From positions 3,614,001-3,678,000 of the forward strand of contig NC_016935.1 in assembly GCF_000250655.1 (NCBI RefSeq): a DNA stretch of 64,000 bases. The letters are read 5' to 3'. This DNA comes from Paenibacillus mucilaginosus 3016 (lineage in GTDB: Bacteria > Bacillota > Bacilli > Paenibacillales > NBRC-103111). This document shows, one piece after another, positions 41,538 through 49,900 of this stretch. The translations under genes and the position numbers were made by a program. The notes under the pieces were generated by a model. The model saw only the letters and a program-made list of their open reading frames with translations. It ran no database searches and was not told where the DNA came from. Position 1 is the first letter of the stretch. Each line of letters starts with the position of its first letter.

Positions 41538-42716
41538 ATGTACGGAGCACCATTATCGGCGGGAGCCCATAAAATTATGCTTCTCGGCTCGGGAGAGCTC
41601 GGCAAGGAAGTGATCATCGAAGCCCAGCGGCTCGGCGTGGAAACCGTGGCGGTCGACCGGTATGCGAACGCGCCTGCGATGCAGGTGGCGCACCGGTCTT
41701 ATGTCATTTCGATGCTGGACGGGGAAGCGCTCAGAGAGCTCATCGAGAAGGAAAAGCCGGACCTGATCGTACCGGAGATCGAAGCGATTGCGACGCAGAC
41801 GCTGGTCGAGCTGGAGTCCGAAGGCTACCGGGTCATTCCGACCGCGACGGCCGCGCGGCTGACGATGGACCGCGAAGGGATCCGCCGGCTGGCGTCGGAG
41901 ACGCTCGGGCTGCCGACCGCCCGCTATGCGTTCGCGGATACGCTGGACGAGCTGAAAGCGGCGGTGGCCGAGATCGGGACTCCCTGCGTGATCAAGCCGA
42001 TCATGAGCTCCTCGGGCAAAGGGCAGAGCGTCTGCCGTACGCCGGATGATATCGAGACCTCGTGGAACCTGGCCATGGAAGGCGGACGGGCCAAAAAGGC
42101 GCGTGTCATCGTCGAGGAGTTCATCCGCTTCGATTCCGAGATCACGCTGCTCACCGTGCGCTCCGCTTCGGGTACTTCGTTCTGCGCCCCGATCGGCCAC
42201 ATCCAGAAGGACGGGGACTATATCGAATCGTGGCAGCCTCACTTTATGAGCTCCGCGCAGCTGGAGGAGGCGCAGGAGATCGCCGCCAAGATTACGGATG
42301 CGCTGGGAGGCACCGGCCTCTATGGCGTCGAGCTGTTCCTCGCACCGGACAAGGTGTACTTCAGCGAAGTCAGCCCGCGTCCGCACGACACCGGCATGGT
42401 GACGATGGCGTCCCAGGATCTCTCCGAATTCGCCCTGCACGTGCGCGCGATTCTCGGCTTCCCGGTGCCTACGATCCGCCTGCTCACCCCGGCCGCGTCC
42501 TACACGCTCAAGGCGGACCGCGACGCGGAGACGTTCCGCATCGGCGGGCTTCCTGAAGCGCTGGCGCTGCCGAACACGCAGGTCCGCGTCTTCGGCAAGC
42601 CGGAGACGAAGCCCGGACGCCGGATGGCGGTCGCGCTCAGCACGGGCGAGACGGTCGAAGAGGCGCGCCGGCTGGCCAAGGAAGCGGCGGGGAATCTGCG
42701 GATCGAGTACTCGTAA
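41538..42716 (+). CDS. purT: Formate-dependent GAR transformylase
   Basis: A 392-residue ATP-grasp enzyme that formylates glycinamide ribonucleotide with formate and ATP in purine synthesis. Seen: [68 protein letters not shown] (ATP-grasp Lys loop), [17 protein letters not shown] and [16 protein letters not shown] (metal and nucleotide ligands). GGAGGG lies 9 bases before ATG 41538. It is a single gene with its own promoter and terminator, away from any other pur gene, and may be controlled by the divergent HxlR protein. Confidence 0.93.
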   Translation: MYGAPLSAGAHKIMLLGSGELGKEVIIEAQRLGVETVAVDRYANAPAMQVAHRSYVISMLDGEALRELIEKEKPDLIVPEIEAIATQTLVELESEGYRVIPTATAARLTMDREGIRRLASETLGLPTARYAFADTLDELKAAVAEIGTPCVIKPIMSSSGKGQSVCRTPDDIETSWNLAMEGGRAKKARVIVEEFIRFDSEITLLTVRSASGTSFCAPIGHIQKDGDYIESWQPHFMSSAQLEEAQEIAAKITDALGGTGLYGVELFLAPDKVYFSEVSPRPHDTGMVTMASQDLSEFALHVRAILGFPVPTIRLLTPAASYTLKADRDAETFRIGGLPEALALPNTQVRVFGKPETKPGRRMAVALSTGETVEEARRLAKEAAGNLRIEYS

Positions 42717-42718
42717 GA

Positions 42719-42747
42719 GGAGCAGGGCGTCTTGGCGGCTCTTTTTT
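42719..42747 (+). terminator. Terminator of purT
   Basis: GAGC and GCTC bracket a short GC-rich stem-loop and are followed by six T residues (about 42742-42747), directly after the purT stop. Confidence 0.6.
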
Positions 42748-42825
42748 GGCAGCGGGATGGAAACCAAAAGAGCTTCAGGCGCGTATTGACTCCCACATGC
42801 CAAGGGCGCAGGAGGAGATGCAAGG

Positions 42826-43615
42826 ATGAACGCACATGAAATTGATTATGCGATTCACGGTTCGGAGATGCAGTACGTGGAGATTGAGCTCGATCCGGGC
42901 GAGAGTGTGATCGCCGAAGCGGGCAGCCTGATGATGATGGACCAGAGCATTCATATGGAGACGATCTTCGGGGACGGCAGCGACCAGGGCAAAGGGCTCA
43001 TGGGCAAGCTGTTCGGCGCGGGCAAGCGGCTTCTGACGGGCGAGAGCCTGTTCATGACGATCTTCACCAACCGCGGCCACGGCAAGGAGCGTGCCAGCTT
43101 CGCTTCCCCGTACCCGGGCCGGATTCTGCCGATGGACCTGTCGATGCTCGGAGGCAAGATCATCTGCCAGAAGGATTCGTTCCTGTGCGCAGCCAAAGGG
43201 GTCTCGGTCGGCATCGACTTCCAGCGCAAGCTGGGGGCCGGCTTTTTTCGGCGGGGAAGGCTTCATAATGCAGAAGATCGAAGGCGACGGGCTGGCGTTT
43301 GTCCATGCCGGCGGCGCGATCTGCGAGCGGGAGCTCCGTCCGGGAGAGATGATCCGTGTCGACACGGGATGTCTTGTGGCCATGACGCAGGGCGTGGATT
43401 ACGACATCGAGTTCGTCAAAGGGGTCAAGACCGCCCTCTTCGGCGGGGAAGGGCTGTTCTTCGCCACGCTGCGGGGACCGGGCCGCGTCTGGATTCAATC
43501 CCTGCCGTTCAGCCGTCTGGCGGACCGGGTGCTCGCCGCAGCCGGACCGGGCGGACGCAAGGAGGAAGGCAGCATTCTCGGGGGACTCGGCAACCTGCTT
43601 GACGGAGACCGGTAA
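42826..43615 (+). pseudogene. AIM24/TIGR00266-family protein, interrupted by one extra T
   Basis: The two frames together give one protein of about 262 residues. The first frame begins MNAHEIDYAIHGSEMQYVEIELDPGESVIAEAGSLMMMDQSI and runs to LGAGFF; then it turns into an Arg-rich tail. The second frame continues [86 protein letters not shown], typical of the TIGR00266/AIM24 beta-helix family. The break is at six T residues near 43242-43247, where five would keep frame. Function of the family is not well defined. It is either a true disruption or a homopolymer error. Confidence 0.8.
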
Positions 43616-43695
43616 AAAACGATATCATCTAGAGTGCGGAATTTGCGAGGCGCATGCCGGTTGAATTACATACCTGAAAGAGGTGCTGAAAGTAT

Positions 43696-43971
43696 ATGGC
43701 ATACAATCCTCAAGTCACCGATGCCAAAGTCGTCAGTTACAATCCGAAGAACGGGTTGTTCGAAATCGTAGCGAACCTGAAGGACCGTACGGTCTGCCGT
43801 CTCACGTATGAGTCGGACGAAACCGGCGGCGCGAAGGCGACCCACATCTCCCGTCTGCTGCAGGAGCCGTGCCCGATCTGCCGCAAGGACTTCCTGTGCA
43901 ACTGCATGGACAAGTTCAAGGAGAACATCGCAGGCCAGGCACTGGAGCACACCGGAGTGCCGACAGCCTAA
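43696..43971 (+). CDS. Small protein with CPIC and CNC cysteine motifs
   Basis: A 91-residue protein, MAYNPQVTDAKVVSYNPKNGLFEIVANLKDRTVCRLTYESDETGG..., with a beta-rich N-terminal half and the cysteine cluster EPCPICRKDFLCNCMDKF, which could coordinate zinc. AAAGAGGTG precedes the ATG and a perfect terminator follows. The family is not recognised with confidence. Context gives no clear role. Confidence 0.65.
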   Translation: MAYNPQVTDAKVVSYNPKNGLFEIVANLKDRTVCRLTYESDETGGAKATHISRLLQEPCPICRKDFLCNCMDKFKENIAGQALEHTGVPTA

Positions 43972-44027
43972 TCAGCGTGATACCGAAGGCGGCCTGCTGA
44001 GCCGCTGCCCGGGCAGACCGGGAACGA

Positions 44028-44055
44028 ACCCATGAGCGAAGCTCATGGGTTTTTT
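44028..44055 (+). terminator. Strong intrinsic terminator
   Basis: ACCCATGAGC, loop GAA, GCTCATGGGT: a perfect 10-base-pair stem followed by TTTTT, about 57 bases after the stop at 43971. Confidence 0.9.
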
Positions 44056-44100
44056 GCTGTGTGTGGAAGGTAAGGAGAAGAGGTCGGGGGCTATGACCAG

Positions 44101-44149
44101 GTACTATAAGAAGATAGTACTTACCGGTCCGTCCTGGTCCCCCTATAAT
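44101..44149 (+). promoter_or_regulatory. Promoter with upstream palindrome before the YiaA-like gene
   Basis: TTACCG (44121-44126), 17 bases, TATAAT (44144-44149). GTACTAT and ATAGTAC (44101-44107, 44114-44120) form a palindrome with a 6-base centre that ends exactly at the -35 box, a position suited to an activator or repressor. Confidence 0.5.
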
Positions 44150-44217
44150 AAGGATCAAGAAGCAGGTGCAGCGAACAAGGTGCCTGCCTAAACGACGAAA
44201 TCAGAGGTGCTGTCATC

Positions 44218-44652
44218 ATGAGAAAAAGAAACACTTCCGCCTTCACATTCCTGGCTTGGACATCCTTTGCCTCCGCGCTGCTTGCCATGTTCATCGGGAT
44301 CACAACCCTGGAAGAAACCTTGTCGGTCAAAGGCTACTATGCCGTAAGCGCGCTGTATCTCACGATGGCTTCCTTCGTCCTGCAGAAGACCGTCCGCGAT
44401 AACCAGGAGGACGGGACTCAGGCCAGACGGCGCAACACGGGCGCTTTTACGTTCCTCTCCTGGACCGCTTTCTCCACGGCGCTGCTGGCCATGTTCATCG
44501 GCATCGTCAATCTGGAGCAGCCGCTCTCCGTGCAGGGCTACTATGCCGTCACCGCGCTGTTCCTCACGATGTCTTCCTTCGTGCTCCAGAAGACGGTACG
44601 GGACAACAAAGAAGACAGTGAGATGTATGCCGAGCCGGACACCCACGAATAA
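44218..44652 (+). CDS. YiaA/YiaB-like membrane protein with internal duplication
   Basis: A 144-residue protein made of two near-identical halves. Half 1: NTSAFTFLAWTSFASALLAMFIGI then SVKGYYAVSALYLTMASFVLQKTVRDN. Half 2: NTGAFTFLSWTAFSTALLAMFIGI then SVQGYYAVTALFLTMSSFVLQKTVRDN. Each half has two membrane helices, the YiaA/YiaB domain, so the protein has four helices and arose by tandem duplication. Function of the family is unknown. A promoter with a palindromic site lies upstream. Confidence 0.8.
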   Translation: MRKRNTSAFTFLAWTSFASALLAMFIGITTLEETLSVKGYYAVSALYLTMASFVLQKTVRDNQEDGTQARRRNTGAFTFLSWTAFSTALLAMFIGIVNLEQPLSVQGYYAVTALFLTMSSFVLQKTVRDNKEDSEMYAEPDTHE

Positions 44653-44736
44653 GAGGAGGCGGCACCCTATGAGTCAACAGGCAGGGATGATACCATACGA
44701 ATAAGAAGACAAGCAGTGAATAATACCTGCACGATG

Positions 44737-44808
44737 GATCGAACAGAACCGGTGGATGAAGCAGATCCTATGGAAAGAACGGAACCTGTGGAAAGAACAG
44801 AACCTGTG
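44737..44808 (+). repeat. Four tandem 18-base repeats
   Basis: Units at 44737-44754, 44755-44772, 44773-44790 and 44791-44808; units 3 and 4 differ at one position, unit 2 is the most diverged. Read in one frame they encode DRTEPV, DEADPM, ERTEPV, ERTEPV. A possible 72-codon frame (44716-44934) would contain them, but it lacks a good start and ends in a terminator hairpin, so I do not call it a gene. Between 44653 and 44975 nothing else is seen. Confidence 0.6.
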
Positions 44809-44877
44809 GATAAAAAGAAAAAGACAATCCTGCCCCTCTGGCGGCATCTGCGGATGCTGATCTTCCGGGTGCGGGAC

Positions 44878-44912
44878 AGACCGGAACCCGGCGGGCAGGG
44901 ACGGTCTTTTTT
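44878..44912 (+). terminator. Terminator before the phosphoesterase gene
   Basis: AGACCG (44878-44883) and CGGTCT (44902-44907) enclose a CCCG/GGG stem and are followed by T residues. A wider pairing of AAAAAGAC and TCCTGCCC with sequences downstream (44818-44912) is also possible. Confidence 0.55.
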
Positions 44913-44975
44913 CTTTTGGCGGAGACTATGGTAAAATAAGAGAACGAACCTGAACCCAAAGGAGCGGAGCTTCCT

Positions 44976-45485
44976 ATGCGGATTGGCGTAGTATCCGATA
45001 CCCACATGTTCGGCCGCGGGGCGGCTCTTCCGGCAGCATTGGTCCGGGGCCTGCAGGGCACCGATCTCATCCTGCATGCAGGCGACTGGATGGATGAACG
45101 CGTCATTGCACTGTTCGAGGCCATCGCCCCTGTGGACGGTGTGGCCGGCAATAATGACGGACCCGAGATCATCCGCCGCTTCGGCCGCCGGAAGGTGCTG
45201 GAGCTGGCAGGGTACCGCATCGGGCTGGTGCACGGGGACGGCGGCCGGTCCACACCGGAGACCGCGTACGCGGCATTTCGCACCAAAGAAGGGGAAGTGC
45301 TGGCGGATGTGGTTATATTCGGCCACTCGCATACCCCCTTTCACGAAGTCCGCGGCGGGCAGCTGCTGTTCAACCCCGGTTCCCCGACAGACAAACGGCG
45401 GCAGCCACTGTACTCCTACGGGATCCTGACGCTTGGGGAGAGCGTCAGCGCAGAGCTTTTTACTTACGAAGACAAGTCTCCATAA
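44976..45485 (+). CDS. YfcE/MJ0936-type metallophosphoesterase
   Basis: A 169-residue phosphodiesterase with the calcineurin-like metal motifs: VVSDTHMFG (D-x-H), ILHAGDWMD (GD), GVAGNNDGP (GNND), LVHGDGG and IFGHSHTP (GHxH), NPGSPTDKR. Such YfcE/YsnB enzymes hydrolyse phosphodiesters with two metal ions; the natural substrate is unknown. AAAGGAGCGG lies before the ATG, and a TAAAAT -10-like box lies about 45 bases upstream. Confidence 0.85.
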   Translation: MRIGVVSDTHMFGRGAALPAALVRGLQGTDLILHAGDWMDERVIALFEAIAPVDGVAGNNDGPEIIRRFGRRKVLELAGYRIGLVHGDGGRSTPETAYAAFRTKEGEVLADVVIFGHSHTPFHEVRGGQLLFNPGSPTDKRRQPLYSYGILTLGESVSAELFTYEDKSP

Positions 45486-45547
45486 TGAACCGAAGGCTTG
45501 CCCACAGAAATACCATAGACTATGTAGATGAGATGGAGGAAACCGTG

Positions 45548-45889
45548 ATGTCGAAATGGAAGGAAATCACAACGAAGGAAGAATGGGAGCAGTATTATGA
45601 AGGCAGCGGCAGCAAGCCGTTCGTCGTGCTGAAGCACAGCACCGCCTGCCCGGTCAGCTTCAACGCACTGCAGGAATATGAGGCATACCTCGGCAAGACC
45701 CCGAACGAACAAGTGGACTATATTCTCGTGAAGGTGATCGAGTCCCGTCCGGTCTCGAACCAGATCGCCGAAGAAACCGGCGTGAAGCACGCTTCGCCTC
45801 AGGTGCTGTACATCAAGAACAAAGAAACGGTATGGAATACCTCACACTGGTCCATCACCGAAGAGCATCTGACTGCCGTATTGAACTAA
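45548..45889 (+). CDS. brxC: Monothiol bacilliredoxin BrxC (YtxJ)
   Basis: A 113-residue thioredoxin-fold protein. The active site is ACPVS (Cys34) in VVLKHSTACPVSFNALQEYEAYL, the monothiol motif of YtxJ/BrxC, and HASPQVLYI carries the cis-Pro. It would debacillithiolate proteins in the cytoplasm, which implies the host makes bacillithiol. ATG 45548 follows GGAGG at about 8 bases; longer in-frame reading starts at 45485 at the end of the phosphoesterase gene without a site of its own. Confidence 0.85.
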   Translation: MSKWKEITTKEEWEQYYEGSGSKPFVVLKHSTACPVSFNALQEYEAYLGKTPNEQVDYILVKVIESRPVSNQIAEETGVKHASPQVLYIKNKETVWNTSHWSITEEHLTAVLN

Positions 45890-45922
45890 AGCCGGCGGCA
45901 GCCGACAAGGGAGAGTGAGCCC

Positions 45923-46750
45923 ATGGCCGTTCAATCGTTTTCGTTTTTCTCCGGGGCTTTATACGCCCGTAAAGTATGCCAGGTCTATTTGCCGCCAAGC
46001 TACGACGCTTCGGAGGATACCCGTTATCCGGTGATCTACCTGCTGCACGGTCTCAACGGGGATGAGACCTCCTGGCTCGTGAAGGGCGGAGCGGAAGCTC
46101 AGCTTGACCGGCTGATGGGAGACGGCACGCTCCGGGAGAGCATTGTCGTGATGCCGAGCGACGGAGGCTACGGCCACGGTACGTTCTATGTCAACTGGTA
46201 CGACGGCACCGGCCGCTTCGAGGACTATTTCCTTTATGATCTTATGCCGTCGATCGACCGGGAGTTCCGGACGATTGCGGACCGTTCGTCGCGGGCGCTC
46301 TGCGGCCTCTCCATGGGCGGCTACGGCGCTTTCGTGCTCGCTCTGCGCAATCCCGAGCTCTTCGGTGCCGCGGCATCGATCGCCGGGGCCTTAATGTCCA
46401 CAGGCCTGATGACCGAGCAGTTCCTGCGCTCCGAGGTCAGCCGTCTCGTCGGTCCGGTGCACGGGCCGTTCGCCCGGGAGCTCGATCTGCACGTGCTGGC
46501 CGCCCGCATGCTGCGGGAAGAGCAGCGGCCCGAGCTTCACTTCAACTGCGGATTCTCCGACTATCTGTACCCGCTCAACTCCGCCTTCAAAGCGCTGCTC
46601 GATCAGCTGAACTATCCGCATGACTATGCGGAGTACGAAGGGGAGCACAACTGGGATTACTTCGGCGGCCATCTGGCGGAAGCGCTGGCGTTCATCGAGC
46701 GCTCCTTCGCCGGTGCGCCGGCCGGTGAGGCGCCGGCTGAGATCGGATAA
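45923..46750 (+). CDS. EstA-like alpha/beta-hydrolase esterase
   Basis: A 275-residue serine esterase of the esterase D/tributyrin esterase type. The oxyanion region is YLLHGLNGDETSW, the nucleophile Ser130 is in CGLSMGGYGAF, and the His is probably in EGEHNWDYFGGHL; an acidic residue in NCGFSDYLYPLN may complete the triad. No signal peptide, so it is cytoplasmic. GGGAGAG precedes the ATG. Likely substrates are short-chain acyl esters or S-formylglutathione-like thioesters, not distinguishable here. Confidence 0.82.
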   Translation: MAVQSFSFFSGALYARKVCQVYLPPSYDASEDTRYPVIYLLHGLNGDETSWLVKGGAEAQLDRLMGDGTLRESIVVMPSDGGYGHGTFYVNWYDGTGRFEDYFLYDLMPSIDREFRTIADRSSRALCGLSMGGYGAFVLALRNPELFGAAASIAGALMSTGLMTEQFLRSEVSRLVGPVHGPFARELDLHVLAARMLREEQRPELHFNCGFSDYLYPLNSAFKALLDQLNYPHDYAEYEGEHNWDYFGGHLAEALAFIERSFAGAPAGEAPAEIG

Positions 46751-46811
46751 GCGCCGCCGCTTCAGCGGATCGTAATTCTGCAGCTTCCATGGATTCTTAT
46801 AGGCCATATCA

Positions 46812-46871
46812 AACAGCCCGCCGCGGCGCCGGATTGCAATGATGCAGTTCCGGCAGCCGCGGCGGGCTGTT
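46812..46871. terminator. Bidirectional terminator between convergent genes
   Basis: AACAGCCCGCCGCGGC (46812-46827) and its exact complement (46856-46871) form a 16-base-pair stem with a loop of 28 bases. It lies between the esterase gene and the giant leftward signalling gene. Confidence 0.75.
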
Positions 46872-46903
46872 GGTGTTGGTGCGGCTGTACGACAGGTCCC
46901 GGC

Positions 46904-49900
46904 TTAGTGATCGAGCCCGGATGCCGCGGCTTCCCGCGGCACCCTGTCTCCCGCCGCCCGCTTGGGCAGGCGCAGCGTGAAGATCATGCCCCTGCCCGCT
47001 TCGTACCTGCATTGAAGCTCTCCGCCATAAGGCTGGAGCATATGCTGCAGAGACTGCACCAGGGGAACCACCGGGGAATCCTCGGCCCGGAGCGGCGGTG
47101 CCTTCTCGAACGGGCGGTGCCGCGGCTCTTCCCCGACGGGCGAGCCGGAATAAAGAACCGCCAAGCCGTAGTGGCTTTCACTTTCGGTGAGTGTAAGACG
47201 CACGACCCGCTGAGACTCTCTGGCCGCCGCGGCATCCAACGCATGCTGGAGCAGGGGCTGCAGCGTACCGGCGAACAAGGAGGGAGGCAGGCTCAGCCTC
47301 TCGAAGAGGCAGTCCAGCCTGCCGTCCACCTGCAGCTCGATCCCCGCCGCGGTGATGGCCGGAAGCAGGGAAAGGAGCGCGCTGCGCAGGGCCGGGAAAG
47401 CGACCGAGTCTGCGAGGGTCATTTGGACAAGCTCCTCGCACCAGACCGCGATGCTCTCCTGCGCCGTCTCGGTTTTGTTCAGGGCCAGCAGCGCGTGAAC
47501 GCCCTGCAGCCTGCGGATAAATTGGGTCTGAGCAAGCTGCCGGGAACTTGGCGTACCGTCCCTTGCCGTGCCTCTGCGGCTCTCCGGCACTACCGGCTGG
47601 GGCCGGGACTGCTGCCGCCCCAGCTCGTGCGCCTGCGGCAGCAGATCTTCTTTGACCTCCAGTGAGGCGGTGAGCCGCGCCCTACGGACGAGCTCGGCCG
47701 CTGCGGCCGCCAGCAGCTTCAGCCTGCCGAAGCGATCCGGTTGAAAGGCGTGAGCCGCGGTCCGGCTCTCCAGATAAAGGATCCCGGCAGCTTCGCCCCT
47801 GCCAGTGAGCGGCAGACAGAGCAGGGACTGCGGGCGGATCTCCCGGATATACGGGTCATTGCCGAACAAGCCGGCATCCGGAGCTTCCTTCAGAAGCAGA
47901 GGCTCCCCAGACTGCTTCACATAGTCCACAGCGGTCACCGCCGCAGGCACGCCCTCTTCTACCGGCGTCGAATGGAGGGAGCGGAACGGATCCTTCAGAG
48001 ACTTCTCGGCCTCGATCTGAAGCTGGCCGTCCTGCTCGAGCATCAGCAGGGCTTTGTCGGCGCGGGCGTACTCGAGCATCTGGCTCATCATGCAGTCGAG
48101 CATGTGGTGGAACACCGTCTGATACGTCACGGGCGGGGTGGCTTTGAGTACGCCACACGCCGCAGGGAGTACGTCGGCGGAGGAAGCCCAGCCGAGCAGC
48201 CCGGGGTACAGTGCTTCGAGCTGGGCGACTTTGCGGGCCGCCCCCCAGCGCTCGTACAGGCTCCGCGCATCGAGCAGATACGCCTTGGCAATCTTGATCC
48301 GTCCGGTACGCAGGTAGAAGAGCGCCGCCCGCTCGTTCGCCAGCGCCTCCCGGGGGAGGAAGCCGGAGCGGGCGGCCGCCTGGATCGCCAGGTCGAATTT
48401 TTCCGCGGCCTGCATCCGTTTGTCGGTAATCCGGTCGTATTCGGCCTGAAGCAGCAGGTTCATGTGCAGATAGTTGCTCGGCGAGTGGGCCGCCCATTTG
48501 CCCAGGATCTTCAAGCTCTTGCGGATCCGCTTGCGGTACTTCATCTGCAGGGCGTTCCCGGCATGATCATAGAGGGAAGCGAGAACCATCCCGTACTGGA
48601 AATGGTGCAGCTCGATGTGCGGGAACCCGAACATCTGGCCGAGATTCGCCTCCGTCTCTTCGCAGATCAGGCGGGCCTCCTCCAGATGGTTCAGCAGATA
48701 GAACGATTGGGCCTGAAGCCCGTAGAACGTATGGACCACCGCTTTGTTGCTCAAGCCGCGGACGATCTGGGCCTCCTCCGGACTCAGCAGCGGCTCCTGC
48801 GGGGCATTCGGGGCTCCCGCCGTCTCTTTCAGCGACAGGATATACCGCTGGATCACCGTATAGATCCAGATGACATCCCGGTCCTGCGCCTGGTGAACGA
48901 ACTGCCGGTATTTCTCGGACTCCTGCAGAATCTCCGGGAGCGTGTCTCCCTTGAGCACCTGCATGAAAAAGGAAAAGGCGATCGAGTACCCCGCATAGAC
49001 GAGGTCACCGGATTCCACGCCGTACTGGTACGCTTTGCGCAGATGTCCGACATTGGCTTCGATATGCTCCCGGATGTTGTTCGAGAACCCGCCGTAGGCG
49101 AAGTAGACCTTGCTCTTGATCGCCGGGTTCGGATAAATATCGCTCAGCTGCACGCTGAGCCGCCCGTATTCCCAGCCGGCCTTCAGCCTTCCGAAGACGG
49201 CGCTGAGTATCACGCCGTAGGTGGAGTAGGCATAGGCGGAGCCGTCCGAGTGCCCGTGCATCAGGGAATAGTTGAACATCCGGAGCATCAGGTATACATA
49301 CAGATCGGCGTCGAGAAAGTAGGCGGACGGAATCAGGTTGACGAGGAAGCGCATGACCGCCTCGTGCTCCGGCTCCGACATCGGGTAATGGTCAAGCAGA
49401 TCGTCCTGCGAACGGAGCCCGAGATGAATCCGTGATTTGAACATTTCCCACAGGATGCTTCCCTTGCCGATCTTCGGACGCAGCGACAGGCCGAACAGCT
49501 TGAGGCCCTCGAGTCCCAGCCGGACCGCCTGCTCATGCTCCCCGATGTGCGTGTGGAGAATGATCATGAGATTGTAGACGTCGGCTTTCTCCAGCTTCGT
49601 CCGCGAGAGCCGGAGGACGGTCTCGAAGGAAGCTTTGGCCTCCCCGAAGTGACCGCACAAGTATTCCAGCTCCGCCATCTCGAGGCGAAGCGCATAAGCC
49701 AGCTCGAACCGGGAGGACCAAGCCTCCTCGCCCAGGAGCTGGACGCCCTGGGAGGCATAGCGGTAAGCCGTATCAAAGGCGGAATTGCCCTTTGCTTTGC
49801 GGGCGGCGCGCAGATTCAACTCCGCAAGATCCTCCCTCTCCGGAGGGGATGTGATGCCGTCCGACCCGAGGTTGAGCTGGTCGGTCACTTCGAAGACCGT

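Noticed and set aside
44716-44934. A 72-codon gene containing the 18-base repeats
   Set aside because: No ribosome binding site, an unsuitable start, and its end lies in a terminator hairpin; kept only as a repeat.
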